NCBI GenBank assembly: GCA_011049495.1
Contig: DSBF01000365.1
Location: forward strand, 1 to 19,847
Length of the DNA: 19,847 nucleotides
Direction: 5' to 3'
Source of the DNA: Ignavibacteria bacterium
Lineage (GTDB): Bacteria; Bacteroidota; Ignavibacteria; Ignavibacteriales; Melioribacteraceae
Shown here in pieces: positions 14,777-19,847 of this stretch. Numbering within the stretch: the first letter of the stretch is position 1; each line of letters begins with the position of its first letter. The notes beneath the pieces were generated by a model. That model searched no databases and was not told where the DNA came from. It was given only the letters and a program-made list of their open reading frames with translations. Both the position numbers and the translations under genes were made by a program.

Positions 14777-14902
14777 ATGAAAACAAAATCAATAGCCGGT
14801 ATTATTTCTTTGGTCTTATTTTCAATTCTTTTGTTTGGAATACAAACTTAAATTTCTGCTCAATCAATTAATGAAGATGATTATCTAAAAATAAGACACT
14901 AA
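14777..14902 (+). pseudogene. Dead start of a secreted-protein gene (signal peptide with in-frame stop)
   Basis: After GGGGA at good spacing, the ATG begins a signal peptide (MKTKSIAGIISLVLFSILLF, then GIQT). A TAA (14849-14851) interrupts it just before the expected cleavage site; the frame then continues ISAQSINEDDYLKIRH before another stop. That second stop falls where short repetitive sequence (CACGAATT units) begins, so the rest of the gene appears to have been lost. It was the fourth gene of the sigma operon. What the protein was cannot be told. Confidence 0.65.
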
Positions 14903-14905
14903 TTT

Positions 14906-14935
14906 CACGAATTGACACGAATTAACTTGAATTGA
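14906..14935. repeat. Three-copy 10-bp tandem repeat (CACGAATTRA)
   Basis: Units CACGAATTGA, CACGAATTAA and CTTGAATTGA sit head to tail. This opens the 430-bp gene-free stretch and immediately abuts the truncated gene. Likely repeat-driven decay debris. Confidence 0.6.
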
Positions 14936-14973
14936 AATTCATGAGATTCGGGTCTTAGGACTAATTTACCAGG

Positions 14974-15150
14974 CGACAAATGTCGTAATAGCCCCAAGCT
15001 ATTCATATTCAACTCCTTCGGAGTTGCCTCATAAAAAGTCTAAAATACATAATTAGTTTCTATGACTGCGAAGCAGTCAAATATAAATAGCCCCGTGTGG
15101 AACACGGAGAAAAAGAAAACAGATATAGAAAAAGAACCCTGAAGGGGTTC
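14974..15150. repeat. Cluster of five short hairpins (REP-like array)
   Basis: The gene-free stretch 14903-15273 holds five compact palindromes. CGACA/TGTCG (14974-14985) has a two-base loop. Three others have 7-bp stems around a three-base loop: CAACTCC/GGAGTTG (15010-15026, loop TTC), TGACTGC/GCAGTCA (15063-15079, loop GAA), and GAACCCT/GGGGTTC (15134-15150, loop GAA, one G·T pair). CCGTGT/ACACGG (15093-15107, loop GGA) has a 6-bp stem. The phrase AATAGCCCC recurs at 14987 and 15086. The stems differ in sequence but share the layout. Otherwise I see no gene here; 15151-15260 is AT-rich. Confidence 0.6.
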
Positions 15151-15273
15151 AATAAAATATTGCGGCAATTTATAGCGGAAGAGAATTAATAGTAACATAA
15201 ACGTGATATATTCATCAGTATTGTAATTAATATTATTTAATTATAATTTTTTATTAACAATTAAAGGTGATTA

Positions 15274-15312
15274 TTGAAAAAAATTTTACCTCTTTTAGTG
15301 ATAACAAATTAA
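15274..15312 (+). CDS. Candidate 12-codon leader ORF upstream of the TlpA-like gene
   Basis: AAGGTGA (15264-15270) precedes a TTG that opens MKKILPLLVITN and stops at 15310-15312. Codons 4-7 coincide with the left arm of the inverted repeat that covers the next gene's ribosome-binding site. It may be a regulatory leader peptide, or only the remnant of another dead signal-peptide gene, since its sequence looks like the start of one. Confidence 0.35.
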   Translation: MKKILPLLVITN

Positions 15313-15336
15313 TCAACTAAGCAACAAGAGGTAAAA
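15284..15336 (+). promoter_or_regulatory. 11-bp inverted repeat sequestering the SD of the TlpA-like gene
   Basis: TTTTACCTCTT (15284-15294) is the exact complement of AAGAGGTAAAA (15326-15336), with a 31-base loop. The right arm contains the whole SD (AGAGG) and ends at the base before the ATG at 15337. The stem would block initiation unless opened, for example by a ribosome translating the short ORF through the left arm. Confidence 0.5.
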
Positions 15337-15600
15337 ATGAAATATTCCCTCATAATTCTTACTCTTATTTTCTCAGCAAGATTAACCGCACAAACTACAA
15401 CTTATTCAAAAGAAGAAGAAAACATGATTCAATATGTCAACATGGGATTGGCGTATTCGTTAAAGTATGAATCACCCGAACGAGTTAAGCTCGTTATTGA
15501 TTCTTGTTGGAATTTCCTCGAACGTTATCCAAATTCTTTTGCAAAGCCAAATGTGTTTACTTATTTGCTTGAAATGAACGCTATTTATCAGATGACCTGA
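15337..15600 (+). pseudogene. N-terminal part of a secreted TlpA/thioredoxin-like protein
   Basis: The ATG with AGAGG five bases upstream starts a signal peptide (MKYSLIILTLIFSARLTAQ) and helical sequence typical of TPR-like N-terminal regions (LVIDSCWNFLERYPNSFAKPNVFTYLLEMNAIY). It ends at a TGA. The other frame, after a TGA near 15562, reads YLSDDLKEINPLIDS and continues the same protein, so a one-base shift occurred between about 15571 and 15598. There is no long homopolymer here, so a polymerase-slip sequencing error is less likely than at the two A8/T8 sites. Confidence 0.75.
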
Positions 15601-15614
15601 AGGAAATTAATCCT

Positions 15615-16439
15615 TTGATTGATTCTGTTCTTTATTACGATAGTTTACCGACAACTAAACTAAGAATTGGGGAACTATTAATTGAAAGAAATTTGGATAT
15701 TGAGAAAGGACGGGAATTTGTATTTAAAGCTATGCCCAATTTAACCGTTCCTTTGCATCTTTGTAAATCTCATCTGATCTTAGCAAAAACAGACATGCAG
15801 CTTGGTAAATATGCATCTGCTGAATTGAATTTAAAAAAGGCAATCGCCATAGATTCAACAAGAAGTGATGCTCTTTATGAGTACAATAATTTTTTGATAA
15901 TGCGCGAAGCCCCTCAGCAAGCGATGATAATGCAAGATAAAATTAATCAACTAAACGAAAAGGCAAAGGATAGGTTCATCAATAATGCAGGTATTAATCC
16001 TAATGTTAACAAGTATGTTTCCGACATACCTCTTTATGACATGGATAGCAATCTGGTTACGCTTCATAACTTGAAAGGAAAAATTGTTGTTATTAACAGA
16101 TTTAATTTTTGGTGCAAATTATGTGTATATGAATTCCCGGCTTTACAAAAACTGAAAAGAGAATTTCCGTCGGTTGAATTTGTATTCATAAACTCAGGTC
16201 CGGGTGAAGACCCTGCAGAATTGCGTGAAAAATATTTCCCTAAAAAGGAATTCAGTTTTTTGAAAAACGAGACTGTACTTTTTGTTACTAAAAACTACTT
16301 TGACAAAATTTATGGGTCGAGTATTCCTCATACTCTAATTGTAGATAAAAAAGGAAACGTAAGGTTAGATTACGTTGGTTATAGAAAAGAGCTTGAAGAT
16401 ATTCTAAGAGATAAACTAATAGATCTTTTGAATGAGTAA
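15615..16439 (+). CDS. TlpA/thioredoxin-like protein, C-terminal part of a frameshifted gene
   Basis: Residues 45-115 hold a TPR-like helical region (LILAKTDMQLGKYASAELNLKKAIAID). Residues 135-270 form a thioredoxin-like domain: DIPLYDMDSNLVTLHNLKGKIVVINRFNFWC-K-L-C (W166-C167-x2-C170) and the cis-proline P238 in GSSIPHTLIVDKKGN. This is the TlpA/ResA type of periplasmic thiol-disulfide oxidoreductase with an N-terminal helical extension, common in Bacteroidota. Alone, this ORF lacks a signal peptide, so it could not reach the periplasm where the CxxC should work. TTG with AAGGAAA nine bases upstream could start it in the cytoplasm. The intact protein would be about 365 aa. Confidence 0.82.
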   Translation: MIDSVLYYDSLPTTKLRIGELLIERNLDIEKGREFVFKAMPNLTVPLHLCKSHLILAKTDMQLGKYASAELNLKKAIAIDSTRSDALYEYNNFLIMREAPQQAMIMQDKINQLNEKAKDRFINNAGINPNVNKYVSDIPLYDMDSNLVTLHNLKGKIVVINRFNFWCKLCVYEFPALQKLKREFPSVEFVFINSGPGEDPAELREKYFPKKEFSFLKNETVLFVTKNYFDKIYGSSIPHTLIVDKKGNVRLDYVGYRKELEDILRDKLIDLLNE

Positions 16440-16476
16440 AAAGAATCCCGTAGTCTTTAAAGACTGTGGGATTCTA
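16437..16476. terminator. Bidirectional hairpin terminator after the TlpA-like gene
   Basis: AGAATCCC (16442-16449) pairs with GGGATTCT (16468-16475), enclosing AGTCTTTAAAGACT, another perfect palindrome. T's follow the stem on the minus strand. It directly adjoins the rseP tail copy at 16482, so it was probably the original convergent terminator of the TlpA-like gene and rseP before the insertion. Confidence 0.8.
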
Positions 16477-16481
16477 AAAAC

Positions 16482-16560
16482 AACTAAAAACTCATTATAT
16501 CGCTGTAAATAATAAATGCCATCAACATCAACAAAACAATAAATCAAAAATTCTGAATTG
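16482..16560 (-). repeat. Duplicated rseP 3' end (outer copy, direct repeat)
   Basis: These 79 bases match 17350-17428, the last 26 codons of rseP, at 74 positions and in the same orientation. The copied frame reads IQNF, then a TGA replacing a glycine, then FIVLLMLMAFIIYSDIMSF and the stop. Two of the five differences are synonymous, two together make the TGA, and one changes Leu to Phe. Outside the 79 bases similarity stops abruptly. Confidence 0.85.
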
Positions 16561-16632
16561 TATTAGATTCATTTTGGAATTCCGTTTCAGTTTAAATTGG
16601 GTTTTGAATCGCAGAAGTGATTTTGTTGTATC

Positions 16633-16646
16633 TAACATATTTGTTA
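16633..16646 (+). promoter_or_regulatory. Candidate operator of the toxin-antitoxin pair
   Basis: TAACA (16633-16637) and TGTTA (16642-16646) form an inverted repeat with a 4-base spacer, ten bases before the toxin start. Such repeats are usual binding sites for the XRE antitoxin in autoregulated HigBA-type operons. Confidence 0.4.
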
Positions 16647-16656
16647 TATTCCGCTT

Positions 16657-17004
16657 GTGAAGTGGAGTATTGAATACTATAGCAAAGATGTTCAAAAGAA
16701 TATTCTTTCTTTGCCTTCCGGGTTATTAGCACGGTATTTAAGGTTAACAGATTTAATGCTTGAATTTGGCTCTAATTTGGGAATGCCTCATACAAAGTTT
16801 TTGGAAGATGGTTTAATTGAACTTAGGGTGAAAGGTAAAGAGGGAATTGCACGGATATTTTACTGCACATTAATTCAAAATAGAATTGTGATGCTTCATT
16901 CATTTATTAAAAAATCAAATAAAACGCCAAAGAAAGAAATACAAATAGCTAGAGAAAGAATGAAAGAGGTAATAAAAAATGACACACGAAGAACTAAAAA
17001 ATAA
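16657..17004 (+). CDS. HigB/RelE-type toxin (phage Gp49-like family)
   Basis: The 115-aa product fits the RelE/HigB-like Gp49 family: KWSIEYYSKDVQKNILSLP at the start, a central LEFGSNLGMPHTKFLEDGLIELRVKGKEGIARIFYC, and HSFIKKSNKTPKKEIQIARERM near the end. The R..G.ARIFY and H-x-F-x-KK-x3-TP segments are the family's core. Members are ribosome-dependent mRNA interferases. The order toxin-first with antitoxin second, overlapping by 26 bases, is that of higBA. Start GTG has no SD, which fits low expression or leaderless translation. No transposase or recombinase accompanies it. Confidence 0.88.
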   Translation: MKWSIEYYSKDVQKNILSLPSGLLARYLRLTDLMLEFGSNLGMPHTKFLEDGLIELRVKGKEGIARIFYCTLIQNRIVMLHSFIKKSNKTPKKEIQIARERMKEVIKNDTRRTKK

Positions 17005-17266
17005 AGCACTTAAAAAAGCTTCGGTAAAAAAGGAATATGAAAAACTAGAACCGGAATTTACATTACTAAGAGAAATGCTTCGAGCAAGAAATAAAGCCGG
17101 TCTTAGTCAAGCACAAGTAGCTAAGAGAATGGGAACGAAATCTACCGCAATAACAAGACTAGAATCATCTCTAAGTTCCGGGAAACATTCTCCGTCTTTG
17201 GCAACAATTAAAAAATATTTGGAAGCATTAGATTGTCGTTTGGAAATCAAAATTACTCATAACTAA
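16979..17266 (+). CDS. HigA-like XRE-family antitoxin
   Basis: The 95-aa protein has a helical N-terminus (residues 1-35) and a helix-turn-helix of XRE type: LREMLRARNKAGLSQAQVAKRMGTKSTAITRLESSLSSGKHSPSLATIKKYLEALDCRLEI. In HigA2-like antitoxins this domain both binds the toxin and represses the operon. Its ATG lies inside the toxin gene (GAGG at 16965-16968, ten bases upstream, is a possible SD), so the two are translationally linked. Confidence 0.9.
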   Translation: MTHEELKNKALKKASVKKEYEKLEPEFTLLREMLRARNKAGLSQAQVAKRMGTKSTAITRLESSLSSGKHSPSLATIKKYLEALDCRLEIKITHN

Positions 17267-17311
17267 AATTTAAAATAGTCAGTTTAAGTTGGATTAAAAG
17301 GAAGGCATTCA

Positions 17312-17344
17312 AAAGATGGCATCTGTTTGAAAGATGCCATCTTT
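17312..17344. terminator. Bidirectional terminator between the antitoxin and rseP
   Basis: AAAGATGGCATC (17312-17323) pairs with GATGCCATCTTT (17333-17344), a 12-bp stem with a 9-base loop. T's follow on both strands. It can end the toxin-antitoxin transcript (+) and rseP (-). Its arms differ from the hairpin at 16437, so it came with the inserted DNA or arose separately. Confidence 0.85.
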
Positions 17345-17349
17345 ATTAA

Positions 17350-17428
17350 AACTACAAACTCATTATATCACTGTAAATTATAAATGCCATCAACATCAAC
17401 AAAACAATAAAACCAAAATTCTGAATTG
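17350..17428 (-). repeat. rseP 3' end (functional copy of the direct repeat)
   Basis: This is the coding tail of the intact rseP gene, matched by 16482-16560. The two copies bracket the toxin-antitoxin pair with 789 bases between them, as attL/attR copies or a homologous tail carried by the incoming DNA would. Confidence 0.85.
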
Positions 17429-18707
17429 CGATTTTAACTTTAACCGGAAGTTCTCTTCGCATTATTCCTTCAATGATAATAACCACGAAATGTCCGCCGT
17501 CTAAGACAGGGAAGGGAAGGAAATTCAAAATTGCTAAACTCAAACTCAGCATTGCTAAAAAGTATAAGAAAGAAATAATCCCGGTATCCGCACTCTTAGC
17601 TGCAAATTGGGCAATCTTAACCGGTCCGCCGAATACTTGATCGAATTCAACATTACCGATAATAACATTTTTAAACATCGAAAAAGTAAGAACAGTAATT
17701 TGACCGATATTATTTATGCTTTCTTCAAATGATCTGAAGAAACCAAAAGTTTCGTATTTAATTGGACCTGTATACGCGTCGGCGATGTAAATTCCAATCT
17801 TACCGTCAAAACCTGAAGTAACAGCTGTTTTTACGGTATCCTCATCTCTCAGAATAACCAAAGCAATTTCTTGTTCTTTGTTTGATGAAATAATATTTAT
17901 TGCTTCTTGGCTGTTGTTTACTATAATTCCGTTCATCTCAAGAAAAATATCACCGGCTTGAATTCCCGCAGCTTCGGCAGGAGAATTTTTCATTACTTCG
18001 GAAATAAACGGTTGCGTATGCCCGAATGGCAGCATAAAACTTTTTTGAGCACTTTCTGCTATTAATTCCTTAGGAATATTTAGTTCAACAACTTCATCTT
18101 CTCTAAGTACGGTTACAGTTAAATCTCTTCCGATATTTTGAACAAGAAGATTATTTACGACATCTTCCCAGTTGTTTACCTCTTTATTATTGATCGATAA
18201 AATTTTGTCGTAGGATTGAAAACCTGCTTGAGCGGCGGGAGTGTCTTTTTGAATATATCCCAAATCGGTTGTGTCAATAATCTGTTTACCTTGAAAGAAG
18301 TTTATTCCCCAAAGAATCAGTATTGTGAGTGTAAGATTCATCATCACACCGGCGGATATAACAAATAATTTTTTCGGTGTCGATTTAGCTCTGAATTCAT
18401 ATGGCTTCGGTTCAGTTTTGGAAAATTTAGTATCGAAACTTTCGTCAATCATTCCGGAGATTTTTACATAACCGCCGAGAGGGAGCAAACAAATTCTGTA
18501 ATCTGTATAATCACCGCCGTCCCAATCTTTTGGAAGCGGACCGAATGTAAAACCGGTAATTTTATTATAACCGAGTACTCTTCTTCCGTAGCCGATTGCA
18601 AAAACTTCTGCACGCATACCTGCAATTTTTGCTGCAAGAAAATGCCCCGCTTCATGAACAAAGACCAAAATTCCAATTGTAATAGCAAAATAAATTATAT
18701 AGTCCAT
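17352..18707 (-). CDS. rseP: RIP metalloprotease (site-2 protease)
   Basis: The 451-aa inner-membrane protease has the zinc motif H18-E19-x2-H22 in FVHEAGHFLAAK within its first helix. Two PDZ-like domains follow in the periplasm (around 140-210 and 215-290, with GYIQKDTPAAQAGFQSYDKI and VMKNSPAEAAGIQAGDIF). The second metal-site motif NFLPFPVLDGGH lies near residue 400. It cuts membrane-spanning anti-sigma factors and cleared signal peptides. The membrane anti-sigma candidate at 13465 could be one of its substrates, by inference. The gene starts 11 bases after dxr ends, the normal dxr-rseP order. Its 3' end is duplicated beyond the toxin-antitoxin genes. Confidence 0.96.
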   Translation of the reverse strand: MDYIIYFAITIGILVFVHEAGHFLAAKIAGMRAEVFAIGYGRRVLGYNKITGFTFGPLPKDWDGGDYTDYRICLLPLGGYVKISGMIDESFDTKFSKTEPKPYEFRAKSTPKKLFVISAGVMMNLTLTILILWGINFFQGKQIIDTTDLGYIQKDTPAAQAGFQSYDKILSINNKEVNNWEDVVNNLLVQNIGRDLTVTVLREDEVVELNIPKELIAESAQKSFMLPFGHTQPFISEVMKNSPAEAAGIQAGDIFLEMNGIIVNNSQEAINIISSNKEQEIALVILRDEDTVKTAVTSGFDGKIGIYIADAYTGPIKYETFGFFRSFEESINNIGQITVLTFSMFKNVIIGNVEFDQVFGGPVKIAQFAAKSADTGIISFLYFLAMLSLSLAILNFLPFPVLDGGHFVVIIIEGIMRRELPVKVKIAIQNFGFIVLLMLMAFIIYSDIMSL

Positions 18708-18718
18708 AACACTTTCAA

Positions 18719-19847
18719 TTAATTATCGAATAAGTTTTTTGCAAACTCTCTCGTTTGACGATCACATTCATAAATTGTTTCCAAGTTTGGAGATCTGTGA
18801 TTTTCAATTTTATCGAGAGAAGATTTTATTATTTGCGGAATATCTGTAAAAGAGATTTTTCCGTTTAAAAATTTGTCAACCGCCACTTCATTTGCGGCAT
18901 TAAGAATACATGGAGTTGTTCCGCCGGTTTCCATTACTTTATATGCTAATGCCAGACATTCAAACTTCTCAAAATCCGGTTCAAAGAAAGTAAGTTCTTT
19001 TAATTTTGGAAGTCTCGTCTCAACATAACTGCAACCTAACCTTTCCGGGAAAGTCAATGCATATTGAATCGGAAGTTTCATATCGGGCAAACTTAACTGT
19101 GCTTTAATTGAACCGTCAATGAATTCAACCATTGAGTGAATAATAGATTGCGGATGAACAACGACTTCAATTTTATCTTTTATTAAACCGAACAACCAAT
19201 GAGCTTCAATAACTTCCAATCCTTTATTCATCATTGTCGCCGAATCAATTGTAATTTTATTTCCCATTTTCCAATTCGGATGAGCAAGCGCTTGATCAAC
19301 AGTTACCATTTCAAGATCGTGTTTTTCCAAATTAAGAAAAGGACCACCTGAAGCAGTAAGAATTAATCTTTCTATGTAATCTTTCTCTTCGCCGATTAAG
19401 CATTGAAAAATTGCGCTGTGTTCTGAATCAACCGGGATAAGTTCGGCGTTGTAATTATAAATCATCTCAGTAATTAATTCGCCGGCAACAACAAGAGTTT
19501 CTTTATTTGCTAATGCGATTCTTTTCTTTCGTTTGATTCCTTCAATAGTTGGGGATAAACCTGCAAAACCGACTAAAGCAGTAACCATAATATCATAATT
19601 GCTGTTCTTTGCTATCTCTATCAGACCATCACTTCCTGACAGAACTTCGCATTTTCCTTTTATGCGTTTCCGCAATTCGGATGCTTTGTTTTTATCTGTA
19701 ACAACAACATATTCAGGATGAAATTCATCAACCTGTTTTTCCAGATCAACAATATTTGAATTAACGGTTAACCCGGTTACATTAAAATTATCCGGGAAAG
19801 TTCGAATTACATTTAATGTATTGACACCGATTGAACCGGTTGAGCCA
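18719..19847 (-). CDS. dxr: 1-deoxy-D-xylulose 5-phosphate reductoisomerase (5' partial)
   Basis: Dxr makes 2-C-methyl-D-erythritol 4-phosphate, the committed step of the non-mevalonate isoprenoid pathway. The frame is open to the window edge, where GSTGSIGVNTLNVI of the NADPH-binding loop is the first visible sequence; only a few N-terminal residues are missing. Further landmarks are ALANKETLVVAGE, PVDSEHSAIFQCL (metal-binding acidic residues), LTASGGPF, ATMMNKGLEVIEAHWLF, HPQSIIHSMVEF and LPDMKLPIQYAL. A start at the internal methionine at 19675 would delete the cofactor domain and is wrong. It forms an operon with rseP. Confidence 0.96.
   Translation of the reverse strand, partial: GSTGSIGVNTLNVIRTFPDNFNVTGLTVNSNIVDLEKQVDEFHPEYVVVTDKNKASELRKRIKGKCEVLSGSDGLIEIAKNSNYDIMVTALVGFAGLSPTIEGIKRKKRIALANKETLVVAGELITEMIYNYNAELIPVDSEHSAIFQCLIGEEKDYIERLILTASGGPFLNLEKHDLEMVTVDQALAHPNWKMGNKITIDSATMMNKGLEVIEAHWLFGLIKDKIEVVVHPQSIIHSMVEFIDGSIKAQLSLPDMKLPIQYALTFPERLGCSYVETRLPKLKELTFFEPDFEKFECLALAYKVMETGGTTPCILNAANEVAVDKFLNGKISFTDIPQIIKSSLDKIENHRSPNLETIYECDRQTREFAKNLFDN

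Noticed and set aside
14974..15150. CRISPR array
   Set aside because: The hairpin stems differ from each other and spacing is irregular; there is no constant repeat and no cas gene.
15284..15336. Intrinsic terminator reading of the 11-bp inverted repeat
   Set aside because: The loop is long, no T tract follows on the plus strand, and the right arm is exactly the next gene's ribosome-binding site.

Overview
The window is low-GC, gene-dense bacterial chromosome. It most resembles an Ignavibacteria/Chlorobi-type member of the Bacteroidota–Chlorobiota group. The evidence is a PorV/PorQ-family outer-membrane protein, an ECF sigma/anti-sigma/TonB-domain lipoprotein operon, a class I FbaB aldolase, and promoters of the Bacteroidota TTTG-N19/20-TAnnTTTG type. 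Unlike many Bacteroidota, many genes here also carry clear Shine-Dalgarno (SD) sequences (AAGGTGG, AAGGAG, GGGGAG, AAGGGG). The taxonomic call is inference. I recognise no rRNA, tRNA, CRISPR array or transposase.

Layout, left half. Positions 1-1163 (+) hold the end of a Nif3-like metal-binding protein and a coiled-coil zinc-ribbon protein. A 54-aa basic protein follows with its own promoter and terminator (1259-1503), then a KamA-type radical SAM aminomutase (1688-3085). On the minus strand come a secreted helical protein with an internal duplication (3221-3751), class I fructose-bisphosphate aldolase (3897-4943), a dead outer-membrane beta-barrel gene (5003-5693), and aat (to 6370) overlapped by a tiny TPR-like lipoprotein ORF (6363-6524). 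A plus-strand pair encodes an EamA transporter and an aldo/keto reductase (6594-8502). It converges on a Tat-exported metallo-beta-lactamase-fold hydrolase split by a frameshift (8510-9459) and a TPM-domain protein (9576-10028).

Layout, right half. gpmA (10268-11014) and a PorV-like protein (11195-12229) are followed by a TTG-start lipoprotein. Then comes a sigma factor / anti-sigma / TonB-domain lipoprotein operon (12934-14765) ending in a dead signal-peptide gene (14777-14902). A 430-bp decayed tract of short repeats and hairpins leads to a frameshifted secreted TlpA/thioredoxin-like protein, whose leader has an 11-bp inverted repeat covering its ribosome-binding site. Next are a HigB/HigA-type toxin-antitoxin pair, then rseP and dxr on the minus strand (dxr runs off the window).

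The most notable structure is at 16437-17428. The toxin-antitoxin pair sits between two 79-bp direct copies (74/79 identical) of the 3' end of rseP, each next to a strong hairpin terminator. It looks like a small cassette that integrated at the 3' end of rseP and rebuilt the end of the gene. Other points worth following are the possible leader-ORF switch at 15263-15336, a cluster of hairpins sharing a 6-7-bp stem and a three-base loop, two genes broken at identical 8-bp homopolymers, and an aminomutase whose lysine-binding aspartates are replaced.
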